Below the pieces are notes generated by a model. It had not been told where the DNA came from, did no database searches, and saw only the letters and a program-made list of their open reading frames with translations. 23,609 nucleotides of DNA. It comes from Basidiobolus ranarum. Taxonomy: Eukaryota; Basidiobolomycota; Basidiobolomycetes; Basidiobolales. The stretch lies in contig JASJQH010007039.1 in the NCBI GenBank assembly GCA_040143965.1, forward strand, positions 1 through 23,609. Reading direction: 5' to 3'. Of the stretch, positions 1 to 13,222 are shown in pieces. Each line of letters opens with the position of its first letter. Position 1 is the first letter of the stretch. Both the position numbers and the translations under genes were made by a program.

Positions 1-859
1 TATGTTCAATATACTCTTCAAGATTTCTGAACTGGATACTAAAGCTAAAGAAATGAAAACAATCGGTAAGTTGCTCGATCTTTTCGCGTAATATCTAACA
101 TTAGTAACACTATATAGAGTGTACTCGTGGTATTGTATTTGCTTGTGTGTCACAATTCAATATTGATAGTGAGAATCCATCACATTCAATAACAATGGCT
201 GAATGGTAGTCTATTCCTACAACATTAATATCAACATTGGTTCTCATGCTAATTCTTTTACCTGAAAACAGCAAGCACTGCTCAGCCAAGTTTCACTACC
301 AATTACCTGGGGAATGTTGTCCCGAGTGTGAAAATCCACCAGACAGATACTTTTACCAATTAACTCATCAACTATCGTTCATTGATGATACTGCAGAACT
401 ACATAGTCCATTGATAGATGAGTATGCCATTACAAAGTTGATTGGTTACCAGGTATAGTTTCTTCCCATACCATATGACCAAAGAGCATTACAGTAACTG
501 GGAATATGCACCTCAAGCCTGAGGAATTTGCCACCTTAAATTCCCATGAAAAGACTATGCTTAAGGTTGGTCTATTGTAGATGAAATAGAAGAAATCCCC
601 ACGTTACTAATCAATCAATTTCTTTCACTATATATATAGTATTCCATTCTATTCGAAAGATTTAAAATATTCTTCATGGTAAAGTATTCGTTACAGTAGG
701 AATATTACATCTCACTCCTATTAAAATTATGAGGAAATGTTGTAGATGTACAAGAATGAGGCCAAACAAACCATGGAGATTAGAATAGTTGATTGTGAAA
801 AGGCGAACTTGGAAGAGATGTTGAACCTTACTTACTTGGTATCAGAGATGTATTCATGA
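1..859 (+). CDS. MEIOB-like / RPA1-like ssDNA-binding OB-fold protein, 3' part
   Basis: Partial gene cut by the left edge. I build six exons: 1-65, 118-205, 272-452, 518-565, 640-678 and 746-859 (stop TGA). They stay in frame and give about 177 residues from position 2. The order is the end of one OB-fold strand region, a CxxC...CxxC zinc ribbon (CKHC and CPEC, bases about 204-333), then a second OB-fold with the RPA-type 'D-D-T-A-E-L' turn, followed by a short linker and a 'LFERFKIFF' strand. Zinc ribbon inside an OB-fold is the RPA1 C-terminal plan. The short linker and the last strand resemble MEIOB, the meiotic RPA1 paralogue that binds ssDNA during homologous recombination, more than RPA1 itself. 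The third and fourth introns need weaker sites (AAG acceptor at 517, GTTGGT donor at 566). RPA1 or another RPA1 paralogue is the alternative. Family call is firm; MEIOB assignment is inference. Confidence 0.6.
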
Positions 860-1563
860 ATACATGAACTGTTTGATTTCTTAACACTTGCAATAATGAG
901 AATATAGCCTGTATAGTTTATAAATTCGATGATAAATTTCAGTTTCATCTAAACCATCGAATTTAGGACGAATATATTCTGGAATAATATATACCCGATT
1001 ATCAAAGAGATTCGATTGATTTTGGAATCTTTTGGGTGGACAGTACGATAGAGAAAGACTTGGAATTCCATAATTGGATTGTTTACTTTTTCGAAAAGAA
1101 TACCAATTGAGCAAAAACAAATAACATCTCATATTACATGAGGACAAATGAAGTTCATAAAAAAAAAACGAATGAATGAAAAATTGGATTCATCTGTAGG
1201 ATTTTAATACCAGGAAAAATGATGCTAATAAAATATGTTCAAATATATGAAACGAAGGGAGATGCTGAAAAGGGTTTTAGGTTTAACTATTAACATGTTA
1301 ATATCGAAACTAAATGAATTGATTCCAGAAATGGGGAAGGGGGTAAAAGTTTGAAAAAAACCAAGTGGACAAGCACATTCGCATATATATATATATAAAT
1401 AAAAAGAATGAAAAAGTCTACAAAAATCAACCGAAATTTACACGTTAATAGGGAACATGGAATGCATATGATATTGAAGATAATGCGATGAGTAAAGATG
1501 ATAGAATATGATATGAGAAGGATAGAAGGAAATGGAAACGTAGAAGGATATACACTCAATTCA
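860..1563. other. Intergenic spacer, convergent 3' ends
   Basis: About 700 bases between the stop of the MEIOB-like gene and the stop of the RasGEF gene, which face each other. AT-rich, with an (AT)n run at about 1383-1397 and A-runs near 1159-1167. Open frames here (881-1147 and 1290-1559 on the minus strand) lack a recognisable domain and the second has strongly biased Ile/Phe/Ser composition. Most likely 3' UTRs of both neighbours. Confidence 0.5.
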
Positions 1564-4294
1564 TCAGTAATGAACCTGTGAAAATCGTTTCATTTTCTCA
1601 GTAATCTGTGGAGATACTTGAGAACGAGTTTCAGCTAAAGGTATGAATGCATCTTTAACGTTCCCTTTTCGCGATTGAATTTCATTTCTAATCAGAAATC
1701 CTCCTTCCTCAGTACGTTGATTTCTTCGTTTTATCGCTTCTACAAGACTCTCCTGGTTTACATAAGAGAAAGGAGTCGCTTCGGAACCACGTGGCATTGG
1801 TATAGTACTATTGTGGTTAGTGAAGCGGTTTTCGGGGGTTGGTTTAGTCGATGGAGGGAAACGTGAGCTCATAGGTGACTCTGGTACGGTAGTAGGTGAT
1901 TCGGTTAGTTTAAATGCATTAGCATCATCAAGCGAAGTCAATGTCTTAGGGCTGAATAAGACTTCGGGAGCAGATGCACCAACACTATGTCGACCTTTTT
2001 GTCGAAAAGAGAAAGAAGATCGTTTACTATTGTAATTGATATCGGATTCACTATAACGACTTCCAAGACTAAGATGTAAATGTTGTTTGATATTTCCCAG
2101 GGTATCGCGAATTCCATTGTTATTTTGTTTATCTACATACATATCTTCCTCAATGCTACCCGGGTTAGAGGAAGATGAGGAGGATAGTGCGGAATGTTGC
2201 GATGTGGTAGAACCTATGCGATCACTTGATTTTTCCGTGGTAAGTTTCTTAGGTTCTCGTCTAAGACTAAGTTCATCCACTTGACGTTCAGGTATCCATG
2301 TACGCGTTAATATATAATGTGTGATCACTTGTTGTATTGTGTTCAGATTCTCTTCGTTAGATTCTTTTTTTCTTCGTAATATGTACATCTTCTCCCAACT
2401 GTTCGATACAGACTCCGATGATGTGCCAAAGCTAAAGAGTTTAGACTTGGATTTAAGGTATCCAGGAAGTGGAGTAGTTGGGTATTTAGGACCAGCCAAA
2501 TAACAACGAAGGACTCTAAGTAACTCTTGAACTCTAGGATCTTCAACAAGGGAAATCTTGTGATCAGGATGTAAGTAACTTGGAAATGAAGATGTAGGAG
2601 TTGAAGCAGGAGATATGGGTGAGGTGACAGAACCGGATTTCTTCACTGCTGCCAGTAAATAAGTGATATCCATAATGAATACTCCAAGGAAAGGTACAGT
2701 TGGTTTAGTAACTGGTACAATGAGTCGATTTTCAATTCCTTGCTTTTTTAAGGTATTTCCATTGATCATGGTTTCTCGATATCTGCCATAATTATCCTTT
2801 TCACTCATTAAGTCTGACAACGTTTCCAGTCGAGTTAAAGTCTTTTTAGGGATACATGCCCAAGTACGTTTTAATCGCTGAATGGGTGGAGTTCCGGTGG
2901 CACTAAGCACTGCTTTAAGTGTTTGGAAGTTGTTTAGTTCGTAGAGTCTAGTAGCAATCTTGGCCCAATAGTTGAGGGTTTGGGCTCTATGAGATGCTTC
3001 TGGAGAAGACAGTATGGACACCTCAATGATACGAGTGAGGTAATTGAAGAAGTCAGTAGATGCCACGATACTTGGATGAGGTGTTCGTGGTGAGTGGGTC
3101 AATAACGCTTCCGCTGGGATCCTTTGGAATAATGCTGACTCTATCAGGGTGAGCTGGTAAGCTACAAGATACGGTGAGAAGGAAGTAATACTATTGGTAG
3201 TAGCAGCCAGTTGCATGAGACTATTCACTTGACCTAAAGTAGCTTGAGTGGTAGAAATGGTGGAGCATAACCTTTGAGCTGCTTCAGCATTATCATCACT
3301 GTATTCTTCCGCGCCCTTATTTGAAGTACCCATCTCAATCATCATATCGTTGGCATTCTGTAATTTTTCACTTAATGTACCAAATGAGGTGATTAGAGGT
3401 GACTTGGGTATATGAGGCGCATATTCGGAGGCCCCATTCTCTTCAAGCGGAGGTAGAACCAATACAGAAGGATCAACACAGCCTTCGGGTACGATGTTGA
3501 TGTACGATTGTTGAGGTATCGACATGTTGGTCTGGATGGACAGAGGAGACGTATCGAAAATCCTCAAGTTGGGTGAATCTGGGGGAGACATAGAGAGTTG
3601 AGGTGACACTGGTGACCGTCCAGCATCAGAATCATCGTATAGATCTATGAAGTGAGCACGCGGAACTGATGGAAATAAGCACAAGTTGAGTTTAAAATCT
3701 ATCTCAAGAGTAAAAACAAAACAAATACATACTTTTGGGAATATCTATATGAAGGGGGGAAGGTTTAGCTGACGTTGTTGTTGGAATTACCACTGGTCTT
3801 GGAGGTAGAGGCTTTCGCTTGGGAAGAAAGTCAGAATGGCTCACATCACTCGACGATTGTTTATTGTCTTGCGATTCTGATAGGTGCATAGAGACTCTGA
3901 GTGGTTTAGGCGGGATGGCAGGTTTTTGTGCAACATTCTTTTCCAATATCTCTTGCACCTCGTGTAGAGATTTTATACAAGTATCCAACAAAAGTCCGGA
4001 TACTGGGGGCTTTTTAATGATAGCTATAGAAACAGGCAGAATTAGAAGACTATTTCGAACTCAAGATAAAATCATAAACAAAAGAACCACGTTTACCATT
4101 ATCATGAAAGACAATATTCCGAAGATTTTTTAGGGCAGTGTCGAGAACTTCAAAATATGTATAATAGGCATCCTATAACAGTTCAAAGTTAGTTACTAAA
4201 GCCTTACTTGAATTCACTTGACTAATCAAACCTCAACAAATCCTTTGGATAAGCAAGAGGCAGCCTTTGAAACGAGTGGTTGGATTTCATCCAT
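1564..4294 (-). CDS. Ras guanine nucleotide exchange factor (CDC25 domain) with MIT-like N-terminus
   Basis: Predicted GDP/GTP exchange factor for a Ras-family GTPase. Four exons on the minus strand: 4294-4232, 4172-4097, 4023-3733 and 3665-1564, with introns of 59, 73 and 67 nt, giving 843 residues. The N-terminal ~90 residues ('MDEIQPLVSKAASC', then 'DAYYTYFEVLDTALKNL') look like the three-helix MIT/microtubule-interacting fold. Next is a Pro-rich stretch ('KRKPLPPRP') that could bind SH3 domains. The RasGEF catalytic domain runs from about residue 306 ('YLVAYQLTLIE') to about 550 and includes 'RAQTLNYWAKIA', 'IPKKT', and 'PTVPFLGVFIMDI', all family hallmarks. The C-terminal ~290 residues are Ser/Pro-rich and probably disordered. 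A separate RasGEF-N (REM) domain is not obvious, although the helices before the catalytic domain may stand in for it. The ATG at 4294 is the first in frame after noncoding sequence. Which Ras or Rap it serves cannot be told. Confidence 0.85.
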
Positions 4295-5230
4295 ATATAC
4301 AAACGTATGTGAGAGAGTAGAGTTGAGGGGGTATGTTTGTATCAGTTAAAACACTATTTAGAGAGAATGTTCAAGAAAATAAACCGAGAATTGCAAGTAA
4401 AGAGATAAAATAGTTATCAAGAACTCGTACAAGTCGAGAAGGTAATAAATAAATGGTGTATAGGAAGAAGCAAGTTATTTCAAATCGAGAAGTGTTTTGC
4501 CCTTGAGGGTCATTTTATTACGATCTATGATAGCAACCACTAAAGTTGACTTTGATTTGATAGACAAGATCAAGAACTATCGAAACATGAATCACTACAC
4601 GGGAGTTTATCATGCGTTTCTTGGAAATTTGGGTGCACAATTAATGTTACTAAATCCAGTTATGCGCGTGATCAGAGTTGGTATCCCCTAAACCTTAGAA
4701 CGAATGGACCCATATATTTGCAGTATATGAAAACGTGTATTACGACGACGGTCCAAAGTGGAAATAGACTTCGAGAACGGAAAATCCAATTTTCACCGTT
4801 TCTCCATTGGTAAACACAATGGTTCTGTGGCTTGGATTCGCTCTACTTTCGTTCTAGTATGGATGTTACAGAATCATCTACACCGACTCCTATTCTGGAA
4901 ACCATTTTCTTAATTTAACAGCAACATGGTGACTATAGATTCTGGTGATCTCAGTAATCTCGTCACCCAAGAAATGACTCACCGAGTGCGATCATCCTAT
5001 GTTCGACAATGTGTTTGATTGTTTCGATCAAATGCAACCTTATTACTTTTACTTTAAGCAGAAATGCTCTTAATTAAGCTTGAAAATATCTCATCTATCT
5101 ATTTTTAGAACAACTCTTCGGTTATCGGTAAAGTTACGGTAGTTTTAACCAATTTAGACTAACCATATGATTTCCCACAAGAGCGATCGATAAATACTAT
5201 TTCCACAGTAGTACGAGAAGCGACTGTCGT
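4295..5230. other. Spacer with possible decayed gene
   Basis: 936 bases between the divergent-side start of the RasGEF gene and the stop of the DHX40-like gene. No intact gene is supported. On the plus strand from about 4560 to 5015, successive stretches in all three frames read like protein: one to 4811 ('SCVSWKFGCTINV'), one at 4729-4770 ('YENVYYDDGPKW'), one at 4758-4912 ('VEIDFENGKSNF', 'HNGSVAWIRSTF') and a short ATG frame from 4925. No single splice model joins them without a stop. This could be a pseudogene, or chance. Confidence 0.3.
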
Positions 5231-7840
<2,610 letters not shown>

Positions 7841-8126
7841 CTCAGTGAATGAGTGAAGAAAAAGTGGTGAATAGGGAATTTGAACACTGGTGATTAAATT
7901 ATTGTAAATCAAGTAACGGTATTTTTCTTTATTTATTGTTTAATTTCCAGTCAAAGTTCTTATAGCATTTAGGATAGGTGCTTAATAATTCATTACTCAT
8001 TAAGGATCATTTTAAGAATGAAACAATTAAGATTATTCGGATATTTTGGTGTATGCTTAGTAAAGAAGAGTCAAGAGAAATAGAAATAGAAATTTTAGGT
8101 GACTTCCTTTGGTTATTAACTTACTA
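7841..8126. promoter_or_regulatory. Shared divergent upstream region
   Basis: 286 bases separate the ATG of the DHX40-like helicase (leftward) from the ATG of the F-box/LRR gene (rightward). The stretch is AT-rich and must hold both promoters and 5' UTRs. I see no clear TATA box or other named element. A CAG near 7885 on the minus strand could be a 5' UTR splice acceptor for the helicase gene. Confidence 0.35.
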
Positions 8127-9614
8127 ATGAGGAAAAGTTTAAACCAAAGTTGTTTGAGAGAAATATTTGTATGGTTGAAGAAAGATGCCATAACTTTGTA
8201 TCAATGTTGCTTAGTACAAAATGACTGGCTTCAAGCTGGAGCACGAGAACTTTATTCCAATCCGTATCAATATTTTACTCCCTTATTCGAACAAACTCAA
8301 CAACTTCGAGCACTATTATTATTTCAAACATTTTTGGAGAGCACTCTCAAAACTAAAGAAAACCTGAGCTCAGAAAACACCAAGGAGCCTTTACTTGACT
8401 ATCTTTGTCTACTCAGAAGTGTGGACTTGACCTGGTTCAAGAGACTGCTATTAATATACTGTCCGGAAGAAAACCAAAGAGTTTTACACCAAGATGTGAT
8501 TAGAAGAGTATTTCAGGTCTACATGAAATATCCAATATCTGTCAGACACTTGGTTCATACGCAAACATTTCAACTTGAAGAACTCTTTCAAAATCCCTTA
8601 GCTCTGAGCTCATTAAGTAGGTTGGAGATTTGCTGGAGGTTTCTTGAGACACAAACAGCCAATGAGTTCCTTCAGCTAGTCTCACTCAATTGTCAACAAC
8701 TTACTAGTTTGAATATTAACTTCAACCGTTCGATATCGTTTGAATTACAAGGGGTGAAGGAAATTTTAAAGAAACAGACTCACGGTACTTTAAAGACTTT
8801 CAGGTTAAGAAAGATTCAATTACGACCCAAACATCTAGATGAAATAATGGATGGCTTATTAAGTGGACCGAAGGATACTTTACTGACACTTGGCTTGGAG
8901 CAATGCACTTTATTTCCGGGTAGTTCGCTGGAAAAAGTTGGTAAACTCCCCAACTTGCGTACTCTGGAGTTTGGCTTTTGTTATGGGTTATGTGATTCGC
9001 ATCTGACTCATTTGGCGGAGTCTTGCTCTAATCTAAGAAATCTCAACCTTTCCCATACATCGATAACCATCACCTCGGTTAGAGTGATCATCGAAAGACT
9101 GGGTAGTCGACTTAAGAGGCTAGATGTTTCATACCCATATAGAGTTGATCACTCTTTGGATTCATGTATTCCGTTACTTTCACAGAATGCCAAGAACCTG
9201 GTTCAATTCAAAATGAAAGGTATCAGATATGGGTATCCAGCTATTGAAGAGCTAATAGAATCCTGCGCCAATCTTCGCTCGTTGAGTCTGGGCACACCTT
9301 ACCGACAAGAAGCAAATCTGGCTGACCGTCTATTAACTCGAATTATTTGCAAATGTTCTCAATTGCGAGAATTGGATCTGGGCAACACCAAAATCACTAC
9401 CAATGGACTAAACGCGCTCTCAAAAACCAACCTAAAGCTGGGTGAGATTTTATGTGTTGGTTTAAACTCGATAACAGCCAATCAAATGTATCCTGAATTG
9501 AATATAGAAAGCAATCCTTTCTGGGAGGAGGAAGAGGAGGAAGAAGAGGATGAACACTCGGAGCAGGCTTTCTTGTTGCCCTCTAATTTCTTCACAAAAT
9601 CTGGCTCCTTCTAA
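8127..9614 (+). CDS. F-box protein with leucine-rich repeats and acidic tail
   Basis: Intronless gene of 495 residues. The N-terminal ~45 residues ('CLREIFVWLKKDAITLYQCC', then W, then 'ARELYSNPY') fit the F-box plan: Leu/Ile-rich first helix, then 'L..CclVqndWl..a...lY..P'. From about residue 160 there are degenerate leucine-rich repeats, clearest at 'LRTLEFGFCYGLCDSHLTHL', 'LRNLNLSHT', 'LKRLDVSYPY', 'LRSLSLGTPY' and 'LRELDLGNTKI', spaced like the cysteine-containing LRRs of SCF substrate receptors. Role by family: substrate-recognition subunit of an SCF ubiquitin ligase. The C-terminus carries eight consecutive Glu followed by Asp-Glu-His (residues about 467-477), unusual for the family. 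The frame stays open upstream to 8109 but only with a TTG; the ATG at 8127 is the first real start. Substrate unknown. Confidence 0.75.
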   Translation: MRKSLNQSCLREIFVWLKKDAITLYQCCLVQNDWLQAGARELYSNPYQYFTPLFEQTQQLRALLLFQTFLESTLKTKENLSSENTKEPLLDYLCLLRSVDLTWFKRLLLIYCPEENQRVLHQDVIRRVFQVYMKYPISVRHLVHTQTFQLEELFQNPLALSSLSRLEICWRFLETQTANEFLQLVSLNCQQLTSLNINFNRSISFELQGVKEILKKQTHGTLKTFRLRKIQLRPKHLDEIMDGLLSGPKDTLLTLGLEQCTLFPGSSLEKVGKLPNLRTLEFGFCYGLCDSHLTHLAESCSNLRNLNLSHTSITITSVRVIIERLGSRLKRLDVSYPYRVDHSLDSCIPLLSQNAKNLVQFKMKGIRYGYPAIEELIESCANLRSLSLGTPYRQEANLADRLLTRIICKCSQLRELDLGNTKITTNGLNALSKTNLKLGEILCVGLNSITANQMYPELNIESNPFWEEEEEEEEDEHSEQAFLLPSNFFTKSGSF

Positions 9615-9680
9615 CATACGAAAACCATTATATATACAAATCATATAGCTTTTAATAATTTAAAATCTTGTACACTATCT

Positions 9681-9686
9681 AATAAA
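9681..9686 (+). terminator. Possible poly(A) signal AATAAA
   Basis: AATAAA 67 bases after the stop of the F-box/LRR gene. It lies before the stop codon of the convergent kinase gene (9713), so the two 3' UTRs probably overlap. Confidence 0.4.
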
Positions 9687-9712
9687 CTTGTGTTTAGCCA
9701 ATATCCCAGCAG

Positions 9713-11988
<2,276 letters not shown>

Positions 11989-12352
11989 GTTGTAGCTCAA
12001 TACCTAATTATCTTTTTTGGAAATATCTGTGGCCTTTCTATATCTTTGTTCTCTCTTTCTCGACACCCTTAACTAATAAAACGACAAAGGTGATTGCTTT
12101 ACCAATGACTTAAGGACAGATTCATAAAGAAGAGAAAACTAAAGTTGGACTATCAAGTTTACTTATGGAGAAGAACGAAGAGAGTATGCCCTCTCAGTGA
12201 AGCTAATAGGAAATAGAAAGCAAGGCGCCAAATACGGAAAGGGAATGCATAAACCTGCTCTGTGATCGATATAGCCAAATCACAAATCCTATTTAACATA
12301 TGAACATCTCTAGACAAAGAGAATATCCCAAAATATACGGGTATTATTAACT
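11989..12352. other. Spacer between kinase 5' end and small membrane-protein 3' end
   Basis: 364 bases holding the promoter and 5' UTR of the leftward SGK3-like gene and the 3' UTR of the leftward membrane-protein gene. A plus-strand open frame across 11788-12072 is the shadow of kinase exon 1. I see no other gene or clear element. Confidence 0.5.
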
Positions 12353-12808
12353 CTAATTATTCGTCGGTGGAGAAATGGAGTGAGTGTTGGGTGGTGGAGT
12401 TAGGTATCTTCCGTATTTACTCTTTTGAGTGGGTTTCTTGGGAATTTTTGGTAACGAAGCACCATCAGGAGTAATTCCATATTTCTGTCGAATATGATCA
12501 CCAGCTCTATAAGTGCTACTTCTCTTGACATTAGAATCGGCCTCAGACATGTCCACGACTCTGGCGGATTTCAAGTAGAACTTGCGTAGAGCCCAGCATA
12601 TGGTCAATATCAATAAGCCTAACAGAACTATGCTAAGTAAAATTATCCCAGCGATTATCAAAGCTTGATTTAGGTTCGTTCGGTCGTAAATTATTAACGA
12701 GGAGTTTGGATCGATATTGACTGAAATGTCTTCACCACCAGCATCTATGGGACTACCGTGCACCTGAATCCATGCACCAATCAATCCGAAAAAGCCCAGA
12801 AGTTTCAT
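12353..12808 (-). CDS. Small single-pass membrane protein with signal peptide and Pro-rich tail
   Basis: Uncharacterised 151-residue protein, single coding exon. Residues 1-19 ('MKLLGFFGLIGAWIQVHG') look like a signal peptide. A short ectodomain (about 20-48) contains an N-glycosylation sequon (NSS). One transmembrane helix spans about 49-73 ('ALIIAGIILLSIVLLGLLIL'), followed by a basic stop-transfer segment ('RKFYLKS') and a ~75-residue cytoplasmic tail rich in Lys and Pro ('PKIPKKP', 'LTPPPN', 'SPPTNN'). This is a type I topology, reminiscent of Wsc/Mid2-type sensors or small adaptor proteins, but the ectodomain is far too short for a Wsc or mucin sensor. No homologue is recognised. A GT...AG pair just upstream (12882 to 12810) suggests a 5' UTR intron ending one base before the ATG. 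Confidence 0.65.
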   Translation of the reverse strand: MKLLGFFGLIGAWIQVHGSPIDAGGEDISVNIDPNSSLIIYDRTNLNQALIIAGIILLSIVLLGLLILTICWALRKFYLKSARVVDMSEADSNVKRSSTYRAGDHIRQKYGITPDGASLPKIPKKPTQKSKYGRYLTPPPNTHSISPPTNN

Positions 12809-12809
12809 G

Positions 12810-12882
12810 CTGTAGGAAAGCAAAAGTAATCAAATGATGATGAAGATGATATAGGCCTGCTACCAACAAAATCCACCTTTAC
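12810..12882 (-). other. Probable 5' UTR intron of the small membrane-protein gene
   Basis: Reading leftward, CAGAG|GTAAAG begins at 12882 and a pyrimidine-rich CTTTCCTACAG ends at 12810, two bases before the ATG at 12808. The 73-nt length matches coding introns in this window. A TATA-like box at 12955-12960 lies a suitable distance upstream. Confidence 0.45.
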
Positions 12883-12954
12883 CTCTGGTGTGAACAGTTA
12901 AAGAGAAGGGATCGACAGGCTTAAGATGTGACTACATTTCCTGAGCACCCCACA

Positions 12955-12960
12955 TTTATA
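12955..12960 (-). promoter_or_regulatory. TATA-like box of the small membrane-protein gene
   Basis: TATAAA on the minus strand, 73 bases upstream of the inferred first-exon donor at 12882. Position and the UTR-intron model support each other, but no transcription start is visible. Confidence 0.35.
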
Positions 12961-12963
12961 AGC

Positions 12964-12990
12964 GCTTGGTTGAATGAGCTTGGTTGAATG
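12964..12990. repeat. Two adjacent copies of a 13-bp motif
   Basis: gcttggttgaatg occurs at 12964-12976 and again at 12978-12990, period 14. It sits just upstream of the TATA-like box of the leftward membrane-protein gene, so it could be a paired upstream site, or chance duplication. Confidence 0.5.
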
Positions 12991-13222
12991 GATTCCTCTA
13001 TTTTCCGAGGCGATTTTCTCCATCCATTGTTATGGCCAGATAATATATTATCTATGCAACCATCCCCCCTCTCGCTTGTCCGCATTGTTTCCCAATGAAC
13101 CCCATGTAGATCCCCTAACAATACATTTGTATAATATCCCTTATGCTTTTTATTAGTTCAAGCCTGATTATTTAAAAGTACAGCTAGATAGGGTGTATAC
13201 ATTGATTAAGCACCAAGAGCCT

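Noticed and set aside
881-1147. 88-codon minus-strand open frame beside the MEIOB-like stop
   Set aside because: Starts only from a non-ATG or weak context, no recognisable domain, and lies in the convergent 3' UTR region. Some stretches look protein-like, so it is kept only as a remark.
1290-1559. 89-codon minus-strand open frame
   Set aside because: Strong Ile/Phe/Ser bias from an AT-rich, (AT)n-containing 3' UTR; no domain.
12921-13156. Two opposing ~60-codon open frames
   Set aside because: No domain, overlapping on opposite strands, in the promoter region of the small membrane-protein gene.
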